This document shows, one piece after another, positions 25,852-33,922 of a stretch of DNA of 64,000 nt. The DNA is from Gemmatimonas groenlandica (lineage in GTDB: Bacteria; Gemmatimonadota; Gemmatimonadetes; Gemmatimonadales; Gemmatimonadaceae). The DNA is taken from NCBI RefSeq assembly GCF_013004105.1, contig NZ_CP053085.1, positions 2,728,001 through 2,792,000 on the forward strand, read 5' to 3'. Numbering within the stretch: position 1 is the stretch's first letter; every line of letters starts with the position of its first letter. The position numbers were made by a program, and so were the translations under genes. The notes beneath the pieces were generated by a model that did not search any database, was not told the origin of the DNA, and saw only the letters and a list, made by a program, of their open reading frames with translations.

Positions 25852-26584
25852 TTCGAAAATCCTCTCGAGGAGGTTTGGTTCGCACTCCCTTTCCCCCGGT
25901 GGAAAGGTGAGCTCACACAAGGCGCGGCGCATGCACCGCGGTCTTATGCGCTACACGGTCTCCAGAGGAGTCGTGCAGGTGGATGTCCGCGTCGACCAGC
26001 GACGGGACCAGGCAGGAGCATCGCGCAGCGCAGAAACGCCAAGAGCGTAACGCGGCCGCACAGTTCGTTCACGAAGGACGGGGGAGATGCGCGCGAGGCA
26101 ACGAATACCGCATCGAATGCCGATGGTGTCGTGGGAAGAGACGACACGAAGACCGCGCGGCTCACGCATCGCGATGGCGACAGCGGAGCAAGCCGTCGCT
26201 CCGCGCACAGGCGCGAGCAGCGACGACGAAACCGTGGTCTGAACCGAAACTCGGTTCGCCACGCCAGAGGTGGTCGCCAAAGCGACCGTGGACTGCTCGA
26301 GGAACTCGTGCCGTTTTATGGCCACGCGTTGCCGATGAGGATTGCGCACCCTGTTGCCGTGTTGCGGGAACCACGGACACCCGGATGTGGACAGAGCACG
26401 CAAGTCGTTGAATTCACGCGAATATACGCGTGGATAATTCAAGAGCGCAATAGCGCGTATAAAGAACGCGCGCGATTACATCACCCGAATTCAAAATCGG
26501 ACGTCGAAATCCGGCCTTCCACGCGCTCCGCGCGCGTGCGACTTTTCGCCTTCTGACCGCACGACGATCTCTCCTGGGAGTGAC
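25852..26584. other. Long gene-free divergent region
   Basis: About 730 bp separate the histone-like gene (minus) from tdh (plus). I find no convincing coding frame and no match to tmRNA, RNase P or SRP RNA signatures. An imperfect dyad with arms TTGAATTCACGCG (26408-26420) and CGCGTGGATAATTCAA (26427-26442) lies in an A+T-rich patch. It contains possible promoter hexamers TTGAAT and GATAAT, but with a 19-base spacer. The region must hold both divergent promoters; an untranslated RNA is possible. Confidence 0.4.
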
Positions 26585-27607
26585 ATGAAAGCGCTGGTGA
26601 AGCAAACGGCTGGTCGTGGACTCACGCTGACCGACGTACCCGAGCCGACGATTCGCGACGACGAGGTGCTCATTCGCGTGCGCAGTGCCGGCGTCTGCGG
26701 GACCGACGTGCACATCTACGAGTGGGACGCCTGGGCCGCCGGTCGCTGCAAGCCGCCGTTCATCTGCGGCCACGAGTTCGCCGGCGACGTGGTCGCGGTC
26801 GGCAGCTTCGTCGAGAGCGTGAAGGTCGGCGACCGCGTTACGGCCGAGGGGCATATCGTCGACGAGCGCTCGCTGTTCAGCCGCACCGGCAATGCGCACG
26901 CCGACCCCTCCACCAAGATCATCGGGGTCGACCGCGACGGGTGCTTCGCCGAGTACATCGCGATGCCGGCCACCAACGTCTGGCACCTCGACGATTCGAT
27001 CAGCTACGACATCGGCGGTATTCACGACCCGATGGGCAACGCCTTCCACACGGCGCTCACGGCCAACATCCCCGGCGCCGTCGTGCTCATCACCGGCTGC
27101 GGCCCGATCGGGGCCTTTGCCGTGGGCATCTGCAAAGCCGCTGGCGCCGCGCGCATCATCGCCACCGACGTGAACCCCAAACGTCTCGAGCTGGCCCGTA
27201 CCATGGGCGCCCACGACGCCGTACATCCCGACGACGCGAAGGCCGCCGTCATGAAGGCGTCCGACGGCAACGGCGCCGACGTCGTGCTCGAGATGTCGGG
27301 CGTTCCCTCCGCCGTGCATCAGGCGTTCGCGCTCTGCCGCCCCGCCGGCCGCGTCAACATGCTCGGCATTCCCTCCAAGTCGATCGACATCGATTTCGCC
27401 ACCGAGATCATCTTCAAGGGCCTCACGATCTATGGCGTGGTCGGCCGCCGCATGTATGACACGTGGCACCAGATGTCACGGTTCGTCGCCTCCGGCAACT
27501 TCGATCCGACCCCGGTGATCACGCACCGCCTCCCGCTCGAAGCGGTCGATGACGCGATGCACCTGATCAAATCCGGCGACGCCGGCAAGATCATCTTCCA
27601 GCTGTAG
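26585..27607 (+). CDS. tdh: L-threonine 3-dehydrogenase, structural-zinc loop divergent
   Basis: This 340-residue zinc-type alcohol-dehydrogenase family member oxidises threonine to 2-amino-3-ketobutyrate with NAD+. The catalytic zinc and proton-relay residues are present: GVCGTDVHIYEWD (Cys38, Thr40, His43) and CGHEF (His63, Glu64). The Rossmann motif is GCGPIGAFAVG, and the C-terminal VVGRRMYDTW...FDPTPVITHR matches Tdh. The usual four-cysteine structural-zinc lobe is missing: residues 89-106 read GHIVDERSLFSRTGNAHA. The gene ends 12 bp before kbl, as in the classic tdh-kbl operon, which supports the substrate. Confidence 0.9.
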   Translation: MKALVKQTAGRGLTLTDVPEPTIRDDEVLIRVRSAGVCGTDVHIYEWDAWAAGRCKPPFICGHEFAGDVVAVGSFVESVKVGDRVTAEGHIVDERSLFSRTGNAHADPSTKIIGVDRDGCFAEYIAMPATNVWHLDDSISYDIGGIHDPMGNAFHTALTANIPGAVVLITGCGPIGAFAVGICKAAGAARIIATDVNPKRLELARTMGAHDAVHPDDAKAAVMKASDGNGADVVLEMSGVPSAVHQAFALCRPAGRVNMLGIPSKSIDIDFATEIIFKGLTIYGVVGRRMYDTWHQMSRFVASGNFDPTPVITHRLPLEAVDDAMHLIKSGDAGKIIFQL

Positions 27608-27619
27608 ACCAGACTTTCC

Positions 27620-28816
27620 ATGTCACTCAAGACTGAACTGCAGGCCGAGCTCGACGCCCTCAAGGCCGCCGGCACCTACAAGCGCCTCAACTACCTCGAG
27701 TCGCCGCAGGGCGCCCGCGTGCGGATGGAAGGACGCGGCGAGGTGATCGTGCTGTCGTCCAACAACTACCTCGGTCTCGCCAACGAGCCGGAGGTCGTCC
27801 AGGCGGGCATTCACGCGCTCGAGCAATACGGCGCCGGCACCGCCTCGGTCCGCTTCATCTGCGGCACCTTCGCGCTGCATCGCGACCTCGAGACCGCGCT
27901 CGCCCGGTTCGTGGGCACCGAAGCGTCGCTCTCGTTCGTGTCGGCCTGGAACGCCAACGAGGCGCTCACGCCCACGATCACCCGCGAGGGCGACTTCGTG
28001 GTGTCCGACGCGCTCAACCATGCCTCGATCATCGACTCGGTGCGCTTGGCCAAGTCGATCACGAAGTGCACGACGGCGGTCTACAAGCACAGCGACATGG
28101 ACGACCTCCGGGAGAAGCTGCGCGGCGCGAAGGACGCCAAGCGGAAGATCATCTGGACCGACGGCGTATTCTCGATGGAAGGCTCGATCGCCAAGCTCCC
28201 CGAGATCCTGCAGATCGCCCGCGAGCATGACGCCATCGTCGTCATGGACGATTCGCACGCCACCGGCGTGCTGGGCAAGACCGGGCGCGGGACGGCCGAG
28301 CATTTCGGCGTGATGGGCGAGGTCGACATCATCACGTCCACGCTCGGCAAGGCGCTCGGTGGCGCGGCCGGCGGATTCATCGCCGGACCCGCGGCGCTCT
28401 GCGACATGATGACGCAGCGCTCGCGCCCGCAGCTGTTCTCGAATGCGCTCCCGCCCACGGTGGCGGCCAGTTCGCTGGCCGCGGTGGAATTCACGGAAGC
28501 GCATCCGGAGTTGGTCACCAAGCTGCACGACAACGCGGCGTACTTCCGCGCGGCGATTCAGGAGGCGGGCTTCCATCCACTCCCCGGCGAAACGCCGATC
28601 GTCCCGATCATCGTGGGCGAGACCGCCTTGGCCATCACGGTCAGCGAAATGCTGCTCGACCGCGGTGTATTCGTGACCGGCTTCGGCTTCCCGGTGGTCC
28701 CGCAGGGTCAGGCGCGCGTGCGTTGTCAGGTCAGCGCGGCGCACACGCGTGAGGACCTCGACGCGGTTATTTCAGCCTTCAAGGAAGTCGGAAAGTTGGT
28801 CGGCCTCATTTCGTAG
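27620..28816 (+). CDS. kbl: 2-amino-3-ketobutyrate CoA ligase (glycine C-acetyltransferase)
   Basis: This 398-residue PLP enzyme of the alpha-oxoamine synthase family cleaves 2-amino-3-ketobutyrate with CoA to glycine and acetyl-CoA. Features: NYLESPQGARVRMEGRGEVIVLSSNNYLGLA, GTFALHRDLE, VVMDDSHATGVLGKTGRGT, and the PLP lysine in DIITSTLGKALGGAAGGFIAG. Length and motifs match Kbl rather than AONS/KAS variants, and the tdh neighbour settles it. A long CTCTGCG-type inverted repeat follows the stop. Confidence 0.94.
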   Translation: MSLKTELQAELDALKAAGTYKRLNYLESPQGARVRMEGRGEVIVLSSNNYLGLANEPEVVQAGIHALEQYGAGTASVRFICGTFALHRDLETALARFVGTEASLSFVSAWNANEALTPTITREGDFVVSDALNHASIIDSVRLAKSITKCTTAVYKHSDMDDLREKLRGAKDAKRKIIWTDGVFSMEGSIAKLPEILQIAREHDAIVVMDDSHATGVLGKTGRGTAEHFGVMGEVDIITSTLGKALGGAAGGFIAGPAALCDMMTQRSRPQLFSNALPPTVAASSLAAVEFTEAHPELVTKLHDNAAYFRAAIQEAGFHPLPGETPIVPIIVGETALAITVSEMLLDRGVFVTGFGFPVVPQGQARVRCQVSAAHTREDLDAVISAFKEVGKLVGLIS

Positions 28817-28819
28817 TTC

Positions 28820-28936
28820 CCTCTGCTGTTCCCTCTGCGACCTCTGCGCTCTCTGCGACTCTGCGTGATCGGGCACCCTTGGGCACCATCGAGGAACTGA
28901 TAACGCAGAGCAGCAGAGGTCGCAGAGAACGCAGAG
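28820..28936. repeat. Intergenic inverted repeat (CTCTGCGACC family)
   Basis: Perfect 15-bp arms lie at 28833-28847 (CTCTGCGACCTCTGC) and 28913-28927 (its complement). They are embedded in further CTCTGCG/CGCAGAG reiterations on each side. The element lies between kbl and the sensor kinase GTG at 28977. It may form a long hairpin ending the tdh-kbl transcript. Confidence 0.75.
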
Positions 28937-28976
28937 AAGTGCCTTTTGTGATCGTATCACCTGAATCGGAAGCGCC

Positions 28977-29990
28977 GTGTCCCCAGCCTCCCTCCTGCTG
29001 GCCAGTATCATCCTGTCGCTGTCTGTGGCGGCGCTCGTCGCGTACTTCCGTGCGCGCGAGGCGCGTTTGCAACGTGATGGCGCGACTCAGCGACAAGAAC
29101 TCGACGACACGATCAAGGCCCTCGGCGCGGCGCGCGATGCCGCCACCGAGGCGCAGCAGAAGGCGGAGTCGGCCAGTCGTGCCAAGAGCATGTTCCTGGC
29201 GAACATGAGCCACGAGCTGCGCACACCGCTCAACGCCATCATCGGCTACAGCGAAATGCTGCAGGAAGACGCGGCCGACATGACGCCGGGCGAGATCGCC
29301 GCCGATGTCAAAAAGATCACCGGCGCCGGCAAGCATCTATTAGGACTGATCAACGATGTGCTCGACTTCTCGAAGATCGAGGCCGGGCGCATGGACCTCA
29401 ATCTCGAAACGGTCGACGTCGCGACGCTCCTGCGTGATGTCGAGGCCACCGTAGCGCCGGTGGTGAAGAAGCAGGGCAATCAGTTCGTCGTGCACAGCGA
29501 CGACGATGTCGGCACGATGACGGCCGACCCCGGCAAGGTGCGTCAGGTGTTGCTGAATCTGCTCTCCAACGCCGGCAAGTTCACGACCAACGGTACGGTC
29601 ACGCTGCGCGCCGTGCGCACCGAACGACACGGCGAAGACTTCCTCGCACTCAGCGTCGAAGACACCGGCGTCGGTCTTTCCCGCGAACAGTTTGGCCGTC
29701 TGTTTCAGGCCTTCGCGCAGGCCGACGCCACCACGCAGCGCGACCACGGTGGCACCGGACTCGGGCTCGCACTCTGCCGGCGGTTCACACTCATGATGGG
29801 CGGCGACATCGAAGTGGAATCGAAGGCGGGTAGCGGCTCGACGTTCACCGTCATGCTCCCCGCCAAGGGGCCCGCGCCCGACTCCATTGAGTCGGCGGCA
29901 GGTGATGAAGTGGACGACTCGGAACCGATTTCCTTCCAGACACGCATGTTCCAGATCCCTCTCGCGACCGGCAAGAGTCTTCATGGCTGA
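28977..29990 (+). CDS. Sensor histidine kinase (membrane-tethered, no periplasmic sensor)
   Basis: This 337-residue kinase starts at GTG 28977. One N-terminal TM (LLLASIILSLSVAALVAYF) and a short coiled coil (residues ~30-70) lead to HisKA with MSHELRTPLN (phospho-acceptor His79). The ATPase domain has LLNLLSNAGKFT (N box), VEDTGVGLSREQFGRLFQAF (G1/F) and HGGTGLGLALCRRFTLMMGG (G2). Lacking an extracellular domain, it must sense within or at the membrane. Its stop overlaps the RsbW-like start by eight bases. It heads a six-gene coupled operon whose last product carries the only receiver domain, its likely partner. Confidence 0.9.
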   Translation: MSPASLLLASIILSLSVAALVAYFRAREARLQRDGATQRQELDDTIKALGAARDAATEAQQKAESASRAKSMFLANMSHELRTPLNAIIGYSEMLQEDAADMTPGEIAADVKKITGAGKHLLGLINDVLDFSKIEAGRMDLNLETVDVATLLRDVEATVAPVVKKQGNQFVVHSDDDVGTMTADPGKVRQVLLNLLSNAGKFTTNGTVTLRAVRTERHGEDFLALSVEDTGVGLSREQFGRLFQAFAQADATTQRDHGGTGLGLALCRRFTLMMGGDIEVESKAGSGSTFTVMLPAKGPAPDSIESAAGDEVDDSEPISFQTRMFQIPLATGKSLHG

Positions 29991-30468
29991 CCCCTCGAAC
30001 CACGACGCGGAGCGCATCCTCGCGCTGTCGCCGCTGACACTCGACCGACTCGGCGACATCCGTCAGTTCCTGCGGGTCACGATGGAGGAACTGGGGTGCG
30101 CCGGCGCGACCGACGCCATCGTGCTGGCGGTGGATGAAGTGTGCGCCAACCTCGTGGAGCACGCCGTGGACCACGAGACGGTCGGCATGGCGCCGGGGCC
30201 GACGCGCGTTTCCGTGCGGCGGAGCCAAGATGATGCCATCATTGTGGTAGAAGACCGTGGGCACCCGTTTGACCCCGCCGACGCCCCGGCTCCCGACCTC
30301 ACGTCCGATTGGATCGACCGCCCGATCGGCGGTCTGGGCTGGTTTCTCGTGAAGCAGATGGTGGACGAGGTGCACTACGACTCGGCGTCCACCGAGCAGG
30401 GCATGCTGAACCGATTGACGCTTATCAAGCGCGGCGCCGCCGGCGCTTCCTCTTCAGGACCCGTCTGA
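29983..30468 (+). CDS. RsbW/SpoIIAB-like anti-sigma serine kinase
   Basis: This 161-residue GHKL ATPase starts at ATG 29983 (MADPSNHDAER) inside the kinase stop region. Visible motifs are VDEVCANLVEHA (N box), VVEDRGHPFDPADAP (G1) and GGLGWFLVKQMVDEVHY (G2). Such proteins phosphorylate a STAS antagonist on serine and bind an output protein when the antagonist is phosphorylated. The RsbV-like antagonist gene follows two bases later. No sigma factor gene is nearby, so the sequestered partner is unknown. Confidence 0.88.
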   Translation: MADPSNHDAERILALSPLTLDRLGDIRQFLRVTMEELGCAGATDAIVLAVDEVCANLVEHAVDHETVGMAPGPTRVSVRRSQDDAIIVVEDRGHPFDPADAPAPDLTSDWIDRPIGGLGWFLVKQMVDEVHYDSASTEQGMLNRLTLIKRGAAGASSSGPV

Positions 30469-30470
30469 CC

Positions 30471-30824
30471 ATGCAGATATCGATCACACAGCAGGACCAT
30501 GTCACGATCGTGGCCGTGACCGGCAGCATTGACGCACTCACGGCCGACACGCTGGTGACCGCCCTGCTTGACGAGGTCGCGGCCGGACGCACGCGACTGG
30601 TCGCCCACTTCGGCGGCGTGGAGTACACGAGCAGCGCCGGGTTACGGGTGTTGCTCTCCACGCTCAAGGAAGCGCGCCAGCGCGGCGGGGATCTGCGGAT
30701 CTCCGATATCCGCCCCAACGTGCGACAGGTGCTGGAGCTGAGTGGATTCACCAGCATTTTGAAGTGCTTCGCCGACGTGGACAGCGCGGTCGCGAGCTTC
30801 GCCAACATGAGCGGCACCAAGTGA
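30471..30824 (+). CDS. STAS-domain anti-sigma factor antagonist (RsbV/SpoIIAA-like)
   Basis: This 117-residue single-domain STAS protein starts at ATG 30471. VTIVAVTGSIDALTADTLVTALLDEV is followed by GGVEYTSSAGLRVLLSTLKEARQRGG. Ser55 in the TSSAG turn is the expected phosphorylation site. Unphosphorylated, it should bind the RsbW-like kinase and free that kinase's target. Its stop overlaps the GTG of the first patatin-like gene by four bases, an unusual partner for this module. Confidence 0.9.
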   Translation: MQISITQQDHVTIVAVTGSIDALTADTLVTALLDEVAAGRTRLVAHFGGVEYTSSAGLRVLLSTLKEARQRGGDLRISDIRPNVRQVLELSGFTSILKCFADVDSAVASFANMSGTK

Positions 30825-31669
30825 CAGGAACCGGCATTGCGCTGGTGATCGGCTCAGGCGGCGTGAAGTGCGCCGCCGCCATTGGCCTGCAGCGATGCCT
30901 CGCCCGTGAATCCATCGACATCGACCTCGTGGTCGGTTGCAGCGGCGGGTCGATATACGCCGCGGCGATCGCGCTGGGCAAGAACGCCGAGGACGCAGCT
31001 GCCATGAGCACCGCGCTGTGGACGCGCGATGTCACGGCACAGCCCGACCGCGCCGCGCTCATGCGCATGCTCTTTCCAAAGCTGCTGGGGTTCACGGAAC
31101 GGTTCGGCCTCAAGAAGGACCATCTGGTCTGGGAGCGTCTGACCACGGCGTTCGGCGATCTCACCTTTGCCGACTGCAAGATTCCGCTCTTTATCACGGC
31201 CACCGATTTCCGCACCGGCGAGCAGGTCACGATCAGCGAGGGGCGTATCGCCGACGCCGTGCGCGCGAGCATCGCCATTCCGTTTGCCTTCGCCCCGTGG
31301 GAAGTGAACGGCCGCCTATGTATCGACGGCTTTCTCTCCGACCCGCTGCCGGTGGGTGTGGCGATTCGTGAAGGCGCGCACGTGATCATCGCCATGGGCT
31401 TCGAGAGTCCGTATCAGGAGCGGGTCACATCGGGCGGGCGCTTTGCGTTTCAGCTCAGCAGCATCATGACGAACAACCTGCTCAAGGCGTCGTTCGCCTT
31501 TCACGGACTTGCCCACCATAGCGAAGTGATCGCCGTGATCCCGCAGTTCTCGCAACGCATCCGCCTGTTCGACACCGGCAAGATCCCGCTGCTGGTCGAC
31601 GAAGGCGATGCCGCCATGCGCGAACAGCTGCCGTATCTGCGTCGGCTCCTCGCCGCCGTCCCTACTTGA
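30821..31669 (+). CDS. Patatin-like phospholipase/serine hydrolase (copy 1)
   Basis: This 282-residue patatin-fold hydrolase starts at GTG 30821, overlapping the STAS stop (GTGA). The oxyanion region is ALVIGSGGVKCAAAIG, the nucleophile elbow is VVGCSGGSIY (Ser41), and the dyad Asp is in CIDGFLSDPLP (Asp169). It is predicted to hydrolyse acyl esters of lipids, probably at the membrane face. The C-terminal helices (NNLLKASFAFHGLAHHSEVIAVIPQF) are shared with the next gene. It lies inside a partner-switching operon, suggesting regulated activity. There is no signal peptide. Confidence 0.88.
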   Translation: MTGTGIALVIGSGGVKCAAAIGLQRCLARESIDIDLVVGCSGGSIYAAAIALGKNAEDAAAMSTALWTRDVTAQPDRAALMRMLFPKLLGFTERFGLKKDHLVWERLTTAFGDLTFADCKIPLFITATDFRTGEQVTISEGRIADAVRASIAIPFAFAPWEVNGRLCIDGFLSDPLPVGVAIREGAHVIIAMGFESPYQERVTSGGRFAFQLSSIMTNNLLKASFAFHGLAHHSEVIAVIPQFSQRIRLFDTGKIPLLVDEGDAAMREQLPYLRRLLAAVPT

Positions 31670-31679
31670 GAGGACGCTG

Positions 31680-32600
31680 ATGTCCATCCGACTCGGTTCC
31701 ACCGGCGAACGTTCGCTGGGCGACTTCGGCGAACGCCGTGCGCGCATTGGCCTCGTGATCGGGTCCGGCGGTATCAAGTGCACCGCCGCCGTCGGACTGC
31801 TCAAAGTGCTCGAGCGCGAAAAGATTCCGGTGGACGTGGTGGTGGGGTGCAGCGGCGGCGCGATCTACAGCGCGCTCTTCGCACTGGGCGACAGCGCCGC
31901 GGACATCGAGCGGCAGACGCTGGTGCTCTGGAAGGACCTGTTTACCAAACTGCACTACCGCTCCCTGCTGCGCGCGATCGCCCCGATGTTCATGGGCTAC
32001 CACGAGCAGGTCGGCATGGTCGACGACCGGCAGGTCTGGAAAGTGCTCGAATCGCTGTTCGGCGAGCGTACGTTCGCCGATACGAAGATCCCGTTGCTGC
32101 AGTCAGCGACCGATTTCCGCACCGGCGAAAAGGTCGTGCTCGATTCGGGGCGCATCACCGACGCCACGCGGGCGAGCGTTGCGATTCCGATGCTGCTGCG
32201 CGCCTGGGAAGTGAACGGCCGGATGCTGGTGGATGGCGGTGCCTCCAATCCGCTGCCGATCGACGTCGCGATCCGCGAAGGCTGCGACATCATCCTGGCG
32301 ATGGGCTTCGAAAGTCAGATGAACGCCGAGGTGCGCTCGCTGGTGAATGCGCTCGGGCGGACGTCCACCATCGTGACCAATCACCTGCTCCGCGCCACGT
32401 TCGCCTTCTATAGTGTGGCGCATCACGCCGAAGTGCTACCGATCATGCCCATGTTCGATCGCCACATCGGCCTCACCGAATGGAAGCACATTCCGTATCT
32501 CATCGAACAGGGCGAACGCGCCGCTGAAGAACAGATGCCGTACCTGCGCCGCTTGCTGCAGGCCTCGATGGCCGGCCCGCTACCGACGCCCGGCCTGTGA
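31680..32600 (+). CDS. Patatin-like phospholipase/serine hydrolase (copy 2)
   Basis: This 306-residue paralogue of the previous gene starts at ATG 31680 behind GAGAGG. It has an extra ~20-residue N-terminal extension (MSIRLGSTGERSLGDFGERR). Catalytic elements are conserved: GLVIGSGGIKCTAAVG, VVGCSGGAIY (Ser58), LVDGGASNPLP (Asp185). The central helical part (LVLWKDLFTKLHYRSLLRAI) differs from copy 1. This suggests different substrates or a heterodimer. Its stop overlaps the REC-PP2C gene by four bases. Confidence 0.88.
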   Translation: MSIRLGSTGERSLGDFGERRARIGLVIGSGGIKCTAAVGLLKVLEREKIPVDVVVGCSGGAIYSALFALGDSAADIERQTLVLWKDLFTKLHYRSLLRAIAPMFMGYHEQVGMVDDRQVWKVLESLFGERTFADTKIPLLQSATDFRTGEKVVLDSGRITDATRASVAIPMLLRAWEVNGRMLVDGGASNPLPIDVAIREGCDIILAMGFESQMNAEVRSLVNALGRTSTIVTNHLLRATFAFYSVAHHAEVLPIMPMFDRHIGLTEWKHIPYLIEQGERAAEEQMPYLRRLLQASMAGPLPTPGL

Positions 32601-33799
32601 CGAATCCGAGTAGCCAGCCGATGACCGAAGACCGGTCGGCCCCGGCCCGCATCATGGTCGTCGACGACGTCGAGGTGAACCGCGATCTGCTGTCGCGGCG
32701 CCTGCAGCGCATGGGGCATGTGGTGACGACCGCCAACGACGGACAGGAGGCGCTCGATCTGACGCGGGATCCGTCGTGGGATCTGATCATGCTCGACGTG
32801 ATGATGCCGGTGCTCGACGGCATCGGTGCACTCACGGCACTCAAGGCCAGCGACGCCACGCGACACATTCCGGTCATCATGATCTCGGCCAACACCGAAC
32901 TCGAGACCGTGGTGAAGTGCATCGAGCTGGGTGCCGAAGACTATCTGCCGAAACCGTTCGACCCTGTCCTCCTGCGCGCCCGCGTGGGGGCGTCGCTCGA
33001 GAAGAAGCGGCTGCGCGATCGCGAGCAGGCCCGTTCGCGTCGTATGCAGAAGGAGCTCGAGGTGGGAGCGCGCATTCAGCGCGATTTCCTGCCGGAGAGT
33101 TTACCCACGGTGCCGGGCTATCAGTTCGCAGCCCGCTTTGAACCGGCGCGGGAAGTGGGTGGTGACTTCTACGACGCGTTCCGGTTGCCCGATGGCGCGG
33201 TGGCGCTCGTGCTCGGTGATGTCTGCGACAAGGGCGTCGGCGCGGCGCTATTCATGGCGCTGTTCCGTTCGCTGATTCGCGCCGTGAGCGCGTCGCAGAT
33301 CGGATCGCACACCGTCGAGATGCTGGAGTCGCGCGTGCTGCACGCGGTGACGGTCACGAACGATTACATCGCCAATACCCACGGTCGCGCCAACATGTTC
33401 GCGACGCTATTCGTGGGCGCGCTCGATCCGGCCACGGGTACGATCGCGTACGTGAACGGCGGCCACGAGCCACCGCGCGTCGTACGGGCGAACGGCACGG
33501 TGCGCACCATGTTGCCACCAACGGGACCGGCGGTCGGCATGCTGCCGGAGATTCCGTTCACCGCCGGTACGATCGTGTTGGAACCGGGGGAGACGCTGCT
33601 GGTGCTCACCGATGGGATCACGGAATCCCGCGCGCCGAACGGGTTGTTGTTCGGCGACGACGCCACGGATGCGCTGCTCTCGGCGCCGGCCGACAGCGTC
33701 GACGCGCTGCTGGATCGCGTGCTTGATGCCGTGCACGGGCATGCCGCGGGCGAACCGGCGGCTGACGACGTGACGTTGTTGGCGGTACGGAGGGGGTAG
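32597..33799 (+). CDS. Response regulator with PP2C/RsbU-type phosphatase output
   Basis: This 400-residue protein starts at GTG 32597. The receiver domain (residues ~17-135) has MVVDDVE, phospho-acceptor Asp67 in LIMLDVMMP and the Lys in YLPKPFDP. A linker helix (ARSRRMQKELEVGARIQRDFLPESLP) leads to a SpoIIE/RsbU PP2C domain with REVGGDFYDAF, GDVCDKGVGAALFMA, GGHEPPR and LTDGITESR metal-binding positions. It should dephosphorylate the RsbV-like protein when phosphorylated by the operon's histidine kinase, closing the circuit. It is the last gene; a palindrome follows. Confidence 0.93.
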   Translation: MTNPSSQPMTEDRSAPARIMVVDDVEVNRDLLSRRLQRMGHVVTTANDGQEALDLTRDPSWDLIMLDVMMPVLDGIGALTALKASDATRHIPVIMISANTELETVVKCIELGAEDYLPKPFDPVLLRARVGASLEKKRLRDREQARSRRMQKELEVGARIQRDFLPESLPTVPGYQFAARFEPAREVGGDFYDAFRLPDGAVALVLGDVCDKGVGAALFMALFRSLIRAVSASQIGSHTVEMLESRVLHAVTVTNDYIANTHGRANMFATLFVGALDPATGTIAYVNGGHEPPRVVRANGTVRTMLPPTGPAVGMLPEIPFTAGTIVLEPGETLLVLTDGITESRAPNGLLFGDDATDALLSAPADSVDALLDRVLDAVHGHAAGEPAADDVTLLAVRRG

Positions 33800-33843
33800 A
33801 GCGTAGCAAGGAGGTCACTCAGAACCCGAAACTTGAACCCATG

Positions 33844-33869
33844 ACTCGAGACTCACGTGAGTCTCGAGT
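33844..33869. repeat. 26-bp perfect palindrome, ACTCACGTGAGT family
   Basis: The palindrome (33844-33869) is centred on ACTCACGTGAGT with CTCGAG on both sides. Flanking text (ACTTGAACCCATGACTC before, GAGTCGAAGTATGGAGTC after) matches the 82-bp tandem units at 36181-36546. The family thus lies on both sides of the 33923-36157 gene. Confidence 0.85.
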
Positions 33870-33922
33870 GGTGAGTCGAAGTATGGAGTCGTGAGTCCGC
33901 TCCGAGCCCTGAGGTAAACCCG

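Noticed and set aside
25951-26442. Possible 163-aa minus-strand gene upstream of the histone-like gene
   Set aside because: No ribosome site, no domain, erratic composition (Arg/Ser/Thr-rich) and no plausible start; the region reads as non-coding.
27623-28744. Long open frame antisense to kbl
   Set aside because: It is Arg/His/Gly-rich, lacks any motif and mirrors the codon bias of the sense gene, as expected of a shadow frame in G+C-rich DNA; similar antisense frames over tdh, rho and the RND genes were rejected for the same reason.
30821-32600. Patatin-like proteins as CBASS phospholipase effectors (CapV-like)
   Set aside because: No CD-NTase, Cap2/Cap3 or other CBASS gene is adjacent; the neighbours are partner-switch signalling genes in tight overlap.
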